A stretch of DNA of 18,165 nt. Source: Actinomycetota bacterium (GTDB taxonomy: Bacteria; Actinomycetota; Actinomycetes; Nanopelagicales; Nanopelagicaceae). The notes under the pieces are model-generated. The model was not told the DNA's origin, did not search any database, and saw only the letters and a program-made list of their open reading frames with translations. Each line of letters starts with the position of its first letter. Positions within the stretch are counted from its first letter, which is position 1. Position numbers and translations under genes: made by a program. Positions 7,119 through 15,584 of the stretch are shown here, piece after piece. Location of the stretch: positions 1-18,165 of the forward strand of contig WLMD01000021.1 of the NCBI GenBank assembly GCA_009700405.1. The letters are read 5' to 3'.

Positions 7119-8623
7119 TCTGAAGGTTGCCCTAAGTGCGTGAGAAGTAGTTCACGTACTCGGGCAGCATCAGCTTGGCCCTTCGTTTCCTTCATTACTG
7201 CACCTATAAGTGCGCCTGCCGCAGGAATATGACCGTTACGAATCTTTTCTGCAGTTTCTGGCTGCGCTGCTATTGCACGCTCAATCGCAGCCATAAGAGC
7301 CGATTCATCAGAAACAACTTTTAATCCACGAGATTCAATTACTGATGCAGGTGTTCCCTCGCCAGCAATCACGCCTTCAACAACTTGGCGCGCCAACTTA
7401 TCCGTCAAATCGCCCTGAGCGACGAGTGCCACAATTTGGGCAACATCTGTAGGTGATATTTTCAAATCGGAAATCGTTACACCTTGTTCGTTTGCGATGC
7501 GCGAGATTTCGCCCAGCCACCAACCACGTGCACGTGTTGGATCGGCCCCAAGATTTACCGTTGCTTCGACAATATCGAGAGCATCCGCGTTAATCATTGC
7601 CGCCATTTCTTTATCAGGAACAGACCATTCACTTTGCAAACGTTTGCGGCGCAATGTTGGTTGTTCTGGAAGCGTGGCTCTAAGAGTCTCAATCCAGGCT
7701 GCATCTGGTGCGACAGGAACTAGATCGGGCTCTGGGAAATATCGATAGTCCTCGGCTTGCTCTTTTGAGCGGCCAGAACGTGTAAGTCCGCTCTCTTCTT
7801 GGAAGTGACGAGTTTCTTGTACTACTCGCTCTCCCTTGTTGAGCAACTCTGCATGACGAATCATTTCGCCACGAACTGCGCGTTCAACAGAGCGCAATGA
7901 ATTAACATTCTTCGTTTCACTTCGGGTACCTAAAGTTTCTGCTCCGATAAGTCGGAGGGAAACGTTGGCATCACATCGCAATGATCCTTGTTCCATACGG
8001 ACATCGCTCACACCTAAAGATCGCAAGATATCTCGCAATTCTGCAACATAGGCCTTTGCTACTTCTGGTGCATATTTACCAGTGCCCGGAACAATTTTCG
8101 TAACGATTTCTACTAAAGGGATACCTGCGCGGTTGTAGTCAAGGAGCGAGTAGTCGGCGCCATGGATACGTCCAGTGGCTCCACCAACGTGCAATGACTT
8201 CCCTGTATCTTCCTCCATATGCACGCGTTCGATTTCAACACGAAACTTCTTAATACCTTCGTCAGTATCAATTTCTACGTCCAGATAACCATTAACGCAG
8301 ATTGGTTCGTCGTACTGTGAAATCTGGAAATTCTTTGGCATATCTGGATAGAAATAGTTCTTGCGAGAGAAACGACTAAATGGTGTAATCGAACAGTTAA
8401 GAGCAAGGCCGATAAGAATCGATGATTCAATCGCTTTCTCGTTGACAACTGGAAGTGCTCCAGGCATTCCCAAGCAAACAGGGCATGTCTGAGTATTCGG
8501 TTCGCCACCGAATATGGTGCTACATCCGCAAAACATCTTTGAATTGGTATTGAGTTCGACGTGAACTTCTAGGCCCAATACTGGTTCGTACTTTGCAATT
8601 ACATCCTCATAAGTAAGACTCAC
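7115..8623 (-). CDS. gatB: Asp-tRNA(Asn)/Glu-tRNA(Gln) amidotransferase subunit B
   Basis: GatB binds the mischarged tRNA and carries the kinase site that phosphorylates the tRNA-bound Glu or Asp before amidation. The protein has 502 residues from the GTG at 8623, the usual family length. The N-terminal cradle begins EPVLGLEVHVEL. A zinc-type Cys set follows at C32, C34, C47 and C50 (CGC then CPVC), then the family block FSRKNYFYPDMPKNFQISQYD. The C-terminal tail (about 360-500) is the helical/YqeY-like tRNA-binding region. The start was chosen because GTGA overlaps the gatA stop by four bases; the frame stays open to 8671, but those codons lie inside gatA. Its TAG stop overlaps the TAA of the opposing exporter gene. 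Confidence 0.96.
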   Translation of the reverse strand: MSLTYEDVIAKYEPVLGLEVHVELNTNSKMFCGCSTIFGGEPNTQTCPVCLGMPGALPVVNEKAIESSILIGLALNCSITPFSRFSRKNYFYPDMPKNFQISQYDEPICVNGYLDVEIDTDEGIKKFRVEIERVHMEEDTGKSLHVGGATGRIHGADYSLLDYNRAGIPLVEIVTKIVPGTGKYAPEVAKAYVAELRDILRSLGVSDVRMEQGSLRCDANVSLRLIGAETLGTRSETKNVNSLRSVERAVRGEMIRHAELLNKGERVVQETRHFQEESGLTRSGRSKEQAEDYRYFPEPDLVPVAPDAAWIETLRATLPEQPTLRRKRLQSEWSVPDKEMAAMINADALDIVEATVNLGADPTRARGWWLGEISRIANEQGVTISDLKISPTDVAQIVALVAQGDLTDKLARQVVEGVIAGEGTPASVIESRGLKVVSDESALMAAIERAIAAQPETAEKIRNGHIPAAGALIGAVMKETKGQADAARVRELLLTHLGQPSD

Positions 8624-10116
8624 TTTGCACCCACTAACGCTGGAATCTGGGAAAGCAAAGGAGCTCCCCATTGTGAAAGCAGGGATGCTTCAAGCGCGGC
8701 ACCTACTGAGTACATTCGTTGATCCTGCATCGCCGGTGCCATGACCTGGAATCCAACGGGTAGGCCATCCTCAGGCGCTAGTCCGCATGGAAGACTCATG
8801 CCACCAATCCCTGCCATATTGACTGGAATCGTTGCGATGTCATTGAGATACATAGCGAGCGGGTCATTGGCCTTTTCGCCAATCTTAAATGCTGTTGTGG
8901 GACAGGTAGGCGAAACCAAAACATCGGCAGACGTAAATGCTTTGTTGAAATCTTGCATTATTAACGTTCGAACTTTTTGAGCACTTCCGTAATAGGCATC
9001 AAAATAGCCAGAAGAAAGTGCATATGTGCCGAGAATTATGCGCCTTTTTACTTCGCGACCAAATCCAACTTCGCGAGTCAAATTCATGACTGACTCCGCG
9101 GAAGCACCATCTTCATCCCCGACACGAATGCCGTAACGCATCGCATCAAAACGTGCGAGGTTGGATGAGCATTCACTTGGGGCGATTAGATAATAGGCAG
9201 CGAGTGCATATTCAAAATTGGGACATGAGACTTCAACAATTTCAGCTCCAGCTTTGGCAAGAAGTTCGAGTGATTCTTCAAATCGAGAACGAACGCCAGC
9301 TTGGTATCCATCGCCATTGAGTTCTTTGACGACGCCTATTTTCATTCCCTTAACAGAACCTTCGCGCGCTGCACGAACTACTTGTGGGACAGGAGCATCA
9401 ATACTTGTTGCATCGTGAGCGTCGTGACCGGCAATGACTTCATGTAAAAGTGCAGTATCTAAAACGGTTCGAGCGCATGGACCTGCCTGATCAAGGCTGG
9501 ATGAAAAAGCAATCAATCCATATCGTGAAACTCCACCATACGTTGGTTTAACTCCCACAGTTCCAGTCACTGCTGCGGGTTGGCGAATAGATCCACCAGT
9601 ATCAGTACCGATTGCAAGAGGTGCTTCAAATGCTGCAAGTGATGCGGATGATCCGCCACCAGAACCGCCAGGAATGCGAGTGAGATCCCAAGGGTTATGG
9701 GTCGGGCCATATGCTGAATTCTCAGTTGATGAGCCCATTGCAAACTCATCCATATTTGTCTTACCTAAAATAACAACGCCTGCTGCTTTTAATTTAGATA
9801 CGACGGTTGCATCATATGGAGGACGCCATCCTTCAAGAATCTTTGAACCGGCGGTCGTCGGAATTCCTTGCTGAGCCATGACATCTTTAAGAGCTAGCGG
9901 AACTCCGGCAAGTGGGCCAACGCTTTCACCACGCGCACGCGCATCGTCAACAGATTGTGCTTGTGCTAATGCGCCTTCGGTATCAACGTGTAGAAATGCA
10001 TGAACTTGAGCATCCACTGAAGTTATGCGATCAAGGTGGGCTTGAGTTAATTCAACAGAGGAAATTTCACCTGAAGCCATCGCTGCAGACATTTCGTGAG
10101 CTGCACGAGTAATCAT
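8620..10116 (-). CDS. gatA: Asp-tRNA(Asn)/Glu-tRNA(Gln) amidotransferase subunit A (glutaminase)
   Basis: GatA releases ammonia from glutamine and passes it to GatB. It is an amidase-signature enzyme of 498 residues. The catalytic triad is visible: K77 (LALKDVM), S152 (GGSGGGSSASLAA) and the nucleophile S176 (GTDTGGSIRQPA). The start ATG at 10116 overlaps the gatC stop as ATGA, and its own stop overlaps the gatB start as GTGA, so the three subunits are translationally chained. Presence of gatCAB implies that this organism makes Gln-tRNA and/or Asn-tRNA by the indirect route. Confidence 0.97.
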   Translation of the reverse strand: MITRAAHEMSAAMASGEISSVELTQAHLDRITSVDAQVHAFLHVDTEGALAQAQSVDDARARGESVGPLAGVPLALKDVMAQQGIPTTAGSKILEGWRPPYDATVVSKLKAAGVVILGKTNMDEFAMGSSTENSAYGPTHNPWDLTRIPGGSGGGSSASLAAFEAPLAIGTDTGGSIRQPAAVTGTVGVKPTYGGVSRYGLIAFSSSLDQAGPCARTVLDTALLHEVIAGHDAHDATSIDAPVPQVVRAAREGSVKGMKIGVVKELNGDGYQAGVRSRFEESLELLAKAGAEIVEVSCPNFEYALAAYYLIAPSECSSNLARFDAMRYGIRVGDEDGASAESVMNLTREVGFGREVKRRIILGTYALSSGYFDAYYGSAQKVRTLIMQDFNKAFTSADVLVSPTCPTTAFKIGEKANDPLAMYLNDIATIPVNMAGIGGMSLPCGLAPEDGLPVGFQVMAPAMQDQRMYSVGAALEASLLSQWGAPLLSQIPALVGAK

Positions 10117-10412
10117 GATTCCTCCCCTAAAATTTGAGGAACGCGGAAACGTTGATCTTCGCTAGCCGGCGCCCCGGAGAGGGCTGCTGCAGGTGTAAGA
10201 CTTGGCGTGACCACATCAGGACGCGTCACATTGCGAAGTGGCAATGGATGCGAAGTTGGCGCAATATCGGGCGTGGCCACTTCTTGAACGCGTGCGACTG
10301 CTTCGAGAATTACATCGAGCTCGTTGGCAAGGGCGTCTAACTCAGGGTCAGTCATATCGATTCGAGCAAGATGGGCCAGATGTGCGACATCGCTTCGTGA
10401 CAGATTGCTCAT
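10113..10412 (-). CDS. gatC: Asp-tRNA(Asn)/Glu-tRNA(Gln) amidotransferase subunit C
   Basis: GatC is a small helical chaperone-like subunit that wraps around and stabilises the GatA-GatB interface. The protein has 99 residues, with the family N-terminus LSRSDVAHLAHLARIDMTDPE and a C-terminal stretch FRVPQILGEES similar to the usual VPRIL ending. No Shine-Dalgarno sequence precedes the ATG at 10412. Instead a -10-like TAGAAT ends seven bases upstream, so the gene is probably read from its own leaderless transcript, possibly in addition to read-through from proA 26 bases upstream. Confidence 0.95.
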   Translation of the reverse strand: MSNLSRSDVAHLAHLARIDMTDPELDALANELDVILEAVARVQEVATPDIAPTSHPLPLRNVTRPDVVTPSLTPAAALSGAPASEDQRFRVPQILGEES

Positions 10413-10419
10413 GGCGCTT

Positions 10420-10449
10420 ATTCTATTTACTCACAGGGTTAACTGCGAA
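10420..10449 (-). promoter_or_regulatory. Likely promoter of gatCAB (leaderless)
   Basis: On the minus strand TTCGCA (10449-10444, four of six to -35 consensus, inside the end of proA) and TAGAAT (10425-10420, five of six to -10 consensus) are spaced by 18 bases. TAGAAT ends seven bases before the gatC ATG. The -10-to-start sequence closely resembles that of ilvD. Confidence 0.5.
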
Positions 10450-11707
10450 TTTGACCGTTTCCAGTGACTATCCAGGTAGTTGTGGTCATGGCTTCTAGGC
10501 CCATCGGCCCACGAGCATGAAGTTTTTGATTCGAGATTCCAATTTCCGCCCCAAATCCCATTTGCTCGCCATCGGTAAATCGAGTCGAAGCATTGACCAT
10601 CACTGCAGCGCAATCTGACAGCGCGATGAATCTATTGGCAACCTCCTGAGAATCAGTAACGATCGCTTCGGTGTGGTTGGTTCCGTACTGTGCAATGTGG
10701 TCGGCAGCCTCATCAACGGAAGAGACAACTCCTACGTTCATTTCTAAAATCCCATACTCGGTATTCCAATTTTCTTCAGATGCAAGTGTTGCTGAAATAT
10801 TGATGGAGTCGGCTATCGCTTGAGATGCCCGATCGCAATGCAAAACAACTCCCGCATCGGCTAATGCTTGTAACGCCACAGGCAAGAAGGATGATGCAAT
10901 TTTCTCGTGTACCAATAAAGTTTCTGCTGCGTTGCAGACACTTGGTCGATGAGTCTTAGAGTTTATAAGAATTGGAATAGCTTTTCCGAAATCGGCAAAC
11001 TCATCGACATAAACATGGCAAACACCGGCGCCAGTCTCAATTGTTGGAACCGTTGACTCATCAACGACCATTCGGATGAGTGAGGCGCTGCCCCGAGGAA
11101 TGACAAGATCTACTTTGCCTCGCGCATGAAGAAGAGCGCGAACACTCTCTCTGTCTTCAGAAGGAACTAGTTGAATAACATCTGGAGAAATTCTTGTTCC
11201 TGCCAGCGCCCTCCTCATGACTTTAACGAGAACTTCATTGCTAGAAGCTGCGCTAGATGAACCGCGTAAAAGGGCAGCATTTCCGGACATTAATAAAATG
11301 ACCGCTGCATCAACCGTCACATTTGGGCGAGCTTCATAAACCATTCCCACTACACCGAAGGGCACCGTTCTTTGTTCCAGGTGAAGCCCATTTTCCATAG
11401 TTGACTCACGAAGAGTGATACCCAAAGGCGATGGCAAATCGGCAACTTGACGAGCACCATTTGCGACACCCGTAATGCGCTCTTTGTTAAGTGAGAGGCG
11501 ATCGATCAACTGCGGATGCATATTTTCAGCGCGCGCTCGACGTAGGTCATCCTCATTGGCTGCAACGATTTCATCTGCCGCTCGTTCAATTTCATCAGCA
11601 ATTGCAATGACTGCAGACTTTCGGTCTGCGGCGGATGCGCTCGTCAAAGTTCGCGCAGCTTTTCGGGCTGTATCCGCAAGATTAGCGATGAGAGCGTTGG
11701 CATCCAT
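10439..11707 (-). CDS. proA: Gamma-glutamyl phosphate reductase
   Basis: ProA reduces L-glutamyl-5-phosphate to glutamate-5-semialdehyde with NADPH, the second step of proline synthesis. The protein has 422 residues, the normal length. It shows the aldehyde-dehydrogenase-like fold signatures VYEARPNVTVDAA (about 123-135), GNAALLRGSSSA (142-153) and the catalytic Cys C258 in THRPSVCNAAETLLVH. The start is the ATG at 11707, with TAGGCT ending seven bases upstream and no Shine-Dalgarno sequence, consistent with a leaderless message. The usual partner proB is also on the minus strand but is separated from proA by an inserted plus-strand gene, so proA needs its own promoter. Confidence 0.96.
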   Translation of the reverse strand: MDANALIANLADTARKAARTLTSASAADRKSAVIAIADEIERAADEIVAANEDDLRRARAENMHPQLIDRLSLNKERITGVANGARQVADLPSPLGITLRESTMENGLHLEQRTVPFGVVGMVYEARPNVTVDAAVILLMSGNAALLRGSSSAASSNEVLVKVMRRALAGTRISPDVIQLVPSEDRESVRALLHARGKVDLVIPRGSASLIRMVVDESTVPTIETGAGVCHVYVDEFADFGKAIPILINSKTHRPSVCNAAETLLVHEKIASSFLPVALQALADAGVVLHCDRASQAIADSINISATLASEENWNTEYGILEMNVGVVSSVDEAADHIAQYGTNHTEAIVTDSQEVANRFIALSDCAAVMVNASTRFTDGEQMGFGAEIGISNQKLHARGPMGLEAMTTTTWIVTGNGQIRS

Positions 11708-11713
11708 GCCGCA

Positions 11714-11735
11714 AAGCCTATCGGGGGTTAGGCTT
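11714..11735. promoter_or_regulatory. Back-to-back -10 elements for proA and the divergent hydrolase gene
   Basis: A 7-bp inverted repeat, AAGCCTA and TAGGCTT around an 8-base spacer, fills most of the 33-base gap between the two start codons. Each arm contains TAGGCT on the strand of its gene: 11729-11734 on plus, six bases before the GTG at 11741, and 11720-11715 on minus, seven bases before the proA ATG. I see no good -35 match for either. Polymerase binding at one would block the other. Confidence 0.42.
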
Positions 11736-11740
11736 GGGAT

Positions 11741-12910
11741 GTGCGTACATCATTAAAAGTCATTCGGATCATCACTGTTGGCCTAATAGGTTTCTATGTA
11801 ATCCTCTTTGGGGTAACTCGAGTTATTCACTATCCAGAACCAATAGCAGCCATCAAACTTGGCCTGGCTCCTGCATCTAAAACTCCGACGATGATGCCCT
11901 TCCATACAATCACACCTGCAAAGAATCCGCTTCCCTGGGTAACTGGCGACGAAGCTATGCCAGCAGAAGTTAATTGGGATGGCAAGAATATTCCTTTTAA
12001 TGATTTCTTAACAATTACCAACTCAAACGCATTTCTCGTGATTCGAGATGGTGTCATCACATACGAGTGGTACAAGGACGGCATTACTTCTCACACTCAA
12101 CTTCCATCGTATTCGGTTGCAAAGACGATGACTTCACTAATGATTGGCCAATTGGTCGCTCAAGGAAAAATTGAGGAAAGCGATACATTCGTTAAGTACT
12201 TCCCGGAATATGCAACTGGTGATTCATTTGATGATGTAACAATCAAGTCATTGCTCGATATGCAGGCAGGGGTGGGAGTTAGCGACAATTATCCAACAGG
12301 GCCATCGGGCTGGGGTGTTGGTATTGCTCAGATGTACGCCACTACTGATCTTAAATTCTTTATGCAACATAACCGCAAGATGAGCTGGGCACCAGGGACT
12401 CAATCGGAGTATCGAAGCGTTGATACACAAATGCTCGGATTTATTATTCAAAAGGTAACCGGTATGAAAGTTGCGGATTACTTCAGTCAGAATATTTGGC
12501 AACCAATCGGTGCTCAAGACAGCGCCTTTTGGAATGTTGACCATGTAGGTGGGCTTGAAAAAACTTTCTGTTGCTTCAACGCGACAGCGAGAGACTATGC
12601 ACGAGTTGGCTCTCTTGTACTTAACAATGGAGTAAGCGCATTGGGCACTAAGAACCTTATCGATGCCAACTGGATGGCCAGATTGTCTAACCCGGTAACA
12701 ACACTCGATCACGGCTGGGGCTATAGCGCACAACTCTGGCATCCATTTACAGGAACGATGATGATGCTAGGCCTTCATGGGCAATACATAGTGATCCAAC
12801 CCAGTACCCACACAGTCATGGTCAAACTCAGTGACGAACCAACCGACAGTGGCAACTTTGAAGAATTAACAGCAGCGGTGATGCATGAGATAGCGTTAAA
12901 TAAGAACTAG
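11741..12910 (+). CDS. Membrane-anchored serine hydrolase, class C beta-lactamase/NylB-like
   Basis: This is a predicted penicillin-recognising-type serine hydrolase of 389 residues. A hydrophobic segment at about residues 7-28 (VIRIITVGLIGFYVILFGV) would anchor it in the membrane with the enzyme domain outside. The S-x-x-K motif is S125-V-A-K128, the second motif is Y224-R-S, and the third is H346-G-Q (in place of the usual KTG). This set resembles 6-aminohexanoate-dimer hydrolases and related esterases more than true beta-lactamases or DD-peptidases. Substrate is unknown. The GTG start at 11741 has no Shine-Dalgarno sequence but has TAGGCT six bases upstream. The gene lies between proB and proA on the opposite strand and overlaps the proB 3' end by 15 bases. 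This looks like an insertion into a conserved block. Confidence 0.85.
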   Translation: MRTSLKVIRIITVGLIGFYVILFGVTRVIHYPEPIAAIKLGLAPASKTPTMMPFHTITPAKNPLPWVTGDEAMPAEVNWDGKNIPFNDFLTITNSNAFLVIRDGVITYEWYKDGITSHTQLPSYSVAKTMTSLMIGQLVAQGKIEESDTFVKYFPEYATGDSFDDVTIKSLLDMQAGVGVSDNYPTGPSGWGVGIAQMYATTDLKFFMQHNRKMSWAPGTQSEYRSVDTQMLGFIIQKVTGMKVADYFSQNIWQPIGAQDSAFWNVDHVGGLEKTFCCFNATARDYARVGSLVLNNGVSALGTKNLIDANWMARLSNPVTTLDHGWGYSAQLWHPFTGTMMMLGLHGQYIVIQPSTHTVMVKLSDEPTDSGNFEELTAAVMHEIALNKN

Positions 12911-14011
12911 ATCATCCCTATGAACAAGCTCTCGCTCGTACTCTGGTCCTAATTCTTTCGCTAAATCTTTAGTAGAGCGCCCCATCATCATCGGAATTTC
13001 TGATGCATCAAAAGCAACTAGTCCACGCGCGATGACAACGCCTGATTGACTTGAAATTTCAACAGCATCTCCAGCGCTAAAATCACCTTCAATTGCGGTT
13101 ACGCCGGCAGGCAAGAGTGAGACGCCGCGCTCGAGCAATGCAGTTACTGCGCCATCATCGACAATGAGGCGACCATGGGGTGTTGAAGCGTGAGCGAGCC
13201 ACAACATGCGCGAATTACTTCTAGATGCATGAGCCCGGAAAAATGTTCCCAGGTCAGCTCCAAATATCGCTTCCCGCGCTTGTGGCAATGAAGTAAGTAA
13301 CATCGGGATTCCAGCGCCAGTAACAATTCGAGCTGCCTCCACTTTTGTAATCATTCCACCGCTACCAACACCGGCACTGCCTATTCCACCAATAATGGAT
13401 TCATCAATTTCAGAAACTGATGCAACATCAGAAATTCTTTCAGCGCCAGGTTCTTTAGGAGGTGCATCGTATAAACCGTCAATATCTGAAATCAAAATAA
13501 GTAAATCAGCTGCAATCATCAGTGCAACTAAGGCAGCCAAACGGTCATTGTCACCAAAGCGAATCTCTTGTGTTGCTACTGTGTCATTTTCGTTGATAAC
13601 TGGAACTACCCCTAAAGCGAGCAACCGATCAAGAGTCCGTTGAGCATTTTGATAATGCGCTCTATGGATTACATCTTCAGTAGTGAGAAGCACTTGTGAA
13701 GCTGTTAATTCATGACGGGCAAAAGATTCTGTGTAGCGATGCATCAAGAGACCTTGCCCAACTGATGCCGCGGCTTGTTGTGTGGCCAAATCCTTAGGGC
13801 GCGCTTTTAAACCTAAAGGAGCTAATCCCGCCGCAATTGCACCCGATGAAACAACGCATACTTCCGCGCCACGTGAGCGAGCTTCTGCCACTATGTCAGT
13901 AAGGGTGTCTACCGCTTGCGTGTCTAATTGAGAGCCGGCCGAACCAGTTAACGATGATGAGCCGATTTTGATGACGATTCTCTTCGCACGTGATATCTCG
14001 GCGCGATTCAC
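12896..14011 (-). CDS. proB: Glutamate 5-kinase with C-terminal PUA domain
   Basis: ProB phosphorylates glutamate to glutamyl-5-phosphate, the first and usually proline-inhibited step of proline synthesis. The protein has 371 residues. The amino-acid-kinase domain shows VIKIGSSSLTG (13-23), SSGA (55-58), NENDTV (140-145), FGDND (152-156), SDIDGLY (175-181) and GSGGM (216-220). The last hundred or so residues form the PUA domain (LIVDDGAVTALLERGVSLLPAG onward). The GTG start at 14011 overlaps the obgE stop as GTGA, so proB depends on the obgE message. Its 3' end overlaps the opposing hydrolase gene by 15 bases. Confidence 0.96.
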   Translation of the reverse strand: MNRAEISRAKRIVIKIGSSSLTGSAGSQLDTQAVDTLTDIVAEARSRGAEVCVVSSGAIAAGLAPLGLKARPKDLATQQAAASVGQGLLMHRYTESFARHELTASQVLLTTEDVIHRAHYQNAQRTLDRLLALGVVPVINENDTVATQEIRFGDNDRLAALVALMIAADLLILISDIDGLYDAPPKEPGAERISDVASVSEIDESIIGGIGSAGVGSGGMITKVEAARIVTGAGIPMLLTSLPQAREAIFGADLGTFFRAHASRSNSRMLWLAHASTPHGRLIVDDGAVTALLERGVSLLPAGVTAIEGDFSAGDAVEISSQSGVVIARGLVAFDASEIPMMMGRSTKDLAKELGPEYERELVHRDDLVLI

Positions 14012-15501
14012 TGAACGCCTTCGTCTTCCTCCGTGGGATCTTCAATTATCAGTTCTGGAGTATGTGGGTCAGCGACTTTATATTCCCATTGATCGGCGAT
14101 CTCATCTTCATTGAGTTGATCATGCTTCTTTTCATAACCACGCCATGGTGCATCAAAACGAGCATCTTCGCCACGTGCCGATCCCAAGAGTTCTGCGCCA
14201 GCTTCAATTGTTGGCTCCCAATCAAATACAACTGCAGCCTCGCCAACGCCTACGCGAACTTCGCTTCCGGCAATTGCGCCTTTCTTGAAGAGTTCACGCT
14301 CTACTCCAAGTTGTGCCATGCGATCTGCAAGATATCCGATCGCTTCTGCATTGCGGAAATCTGTTTGACGCACCCAACGTTCGATTTTTGCACCCGCCAC
14401 CGTGAATGATTCATCGGCATTAGCTTTAACCGTGAAACCAGAATCATCGACTGCAACAGGGCGCAAAACGATACGAGTGCGCTCTTGTACTGCTGCTTCT
14501 GCACGAGATTTTTGAATCAAACGAGACATCGCATATGTGAGTTCAGTTAATCCCTCACGTGATGCTGCAGAAACTGGGTAAACCTCATAGCCTCGATCGC
14601 GAAGCGTGTCGGCAACCATCTCCGCCATTGCTGCACCATCTGGAAGATCAATTTTATTAAGAGCAATCATGCGTGGACGATCTTCGAGCCCACCGTATTG
14701 TGCCAACTCTGATTCGATAGCTTCAAGATCTGAGATCGGGTTGCGATCGGTTTCTAACGTTCCGCAATCCAATACATGGACAAGTGCAACACAACGTTCA
14801 ACGTGACGTAAGAATTCGAGTCCGAGACCCTTGCCTTGACTTGCCCCTGGAATTAATCCAGGAACATCTGCAACAGTAAATCGAGCACCACCGGCTTGCA
14901 CTACTCCCAAGTTAGGAATTAACGTTGTGAAGGGATAATCAGCAATCTTTGGGCGCGCTGCAGAAATTGCCGCAATGAGTGAAGATTTTCCGGCACTTGG
15001 GAAACCAACAAGTGCTATATCTGCAACGCTCTTTAGTTCAAGAACAAGTGTGCGATCTTCGCCAGGTTCGCCCAAAAGCGCAAAGCCTGGTGCGCGTCTC
15101 TTCGCTGAAGAGAGTGCAAGGTTTCCAAGTCCACCACGTCCGCCTTGCGCGGCAATAAATATTGTTCCATTGCCAACAAGGTCGGCGAGCTGATTTCCGT
15201 CGACGTCATAGATAACAGTTCCGTTTGGTACCGAAAGTGTTAGGTCTTCACCTGATGGTCCATCTTTGCGATCACCGTATCCAGCTCGACCTGAAGTTGC
15301 TTTGCGATGTGGTGAGTGATGGAAATCTAAAAGCGTCGTCACGTTAGGGTCAACAACTAAAGTGATATCTCCACCACGTCCACCGTTGCCACCATCGGGA
15401 CCGCCGAGTGGTTTAAATTTTTCGCGCTTTACTGAAACGCACCCATCTCCACCTTTTCCAGCAGAGGCATAGAGAGTTACTTGATCAACGAATGTTGCCA
15501 T
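14008..15501 (-). CDS. obgE: GTPase Obg (ribosome assembly and stress)
   Basis: ObgE is a large GTPase that binds the 50S subunit and links ribosome maturation with growth state. The protein has 497 residues. The glycine-rich Obg fold spans about 1-158 (GGPDGGNGGRGGD at 33-45). The G domain has P-loop GFPSAGKSS (166-174), switch I DYPFTTL (188-194), DVPG (212-215) and NKID (282-285). A C-terminal OCT domain (about 345-430) is followed by a charged tail ending in acidic residues, as in other actinobacterial Obg. The ATG at 15501 has AAGGGGAG six bases upstream; the in-frame TTG at 15519 lies within that site and is rejected. A strong terminator separates it from rpmA, and it is coupled to proB. 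Confidence 0.96.
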   Translation of the reverse strand: MATFVDQVTLYASAGKGGDGCVSVKREKFKPLGGPDGGNGGRGGDITLVVDPNVTTLLDFHHSPHRKATSGRAGYGDRKDGPSGEDLTLSVPNGTVIYDVDGNQLADLVGNGTIFIAAQGGRGGLGNLALSSAKRRAPGFALLGEPGEDRTLVLELKSVADIALVGFPSAGKSSLIAAISAARPKIADYPFTTLIPNLGVVQAGGARFTVADVPGLIPGASQGKGLGLEFLRHVERCVALVHVLDCGTLETDRNPISDLEAIESELAQYGGLEDRPRMIALNKIDLPDGAAMAEMVADTLRDRGYEVYPVSAASREGLTELTYAMSRLIQKSRAEAAVQERTRIVLRPVAVDDSGFTVKANADESFTVAGAKIERWVRQTDFRNAEAIGYLADRMAQLGVERELFKKGAIAGSEVRVGVGEAAVVFDWEPTIEAGAELLGSARGEDARFDAPWRGYEKKHDQLNEDEIADQWEYKVADPHTPELIIEDPTEEDEGVQ

Positions 15502-15533
15502 GTGCGACTCCCCTTCCAAAGAAAAGTATTAAA

Positions 15534-15565
15534 TAAAAAAAGCGGGTCCGAATTCACGGCCCGCT
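15534..15565 (-). terminator. Intrinsic terminator after rpmA
   Basis: On the minus strand AGCGGG-CCG, a 6-base loop TGAATT, then CGG-A-CCCGCT forms a GC-rich 9-bp stem with one bulged A. A run of seven T overlaps and follows the stem end, then ATTT. It lies 20 bases after the rpmA stop and about 30 bases before the obgE ribosome binding site. It should end or reduce transcription of rplU-rpmA, leaving obgE-proB to partial read-through or its own promoter. Confidence 0.85.
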
Positions 15566-15584
15566 CTTTTATGAGAACCGGAAA

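Noticed and set aside
8624..8671. Longer gatB beginning at an ATG at 8671
   Set aside because: The extra residues lie inside gatA, and the GTGA overlap at 8623 gives the standard family length.
12248..12742. 164-codon open frame on the minus strand opposite the serine hydrolase gene
   Set aside because: The plus-strand frame has clear SxxK, Yxx and HxG motifs and a continuous homologous protein; the antisense product has no recognisable family features.
13990..14409. 139-codon plus-strand open frame across the proB/obgE junction
   Set aside because: It is the complement of the conserved C-terminal part of obgE, has no ribosome binding site or -10 element, and encodes a Cys-rich product with no family likeness.
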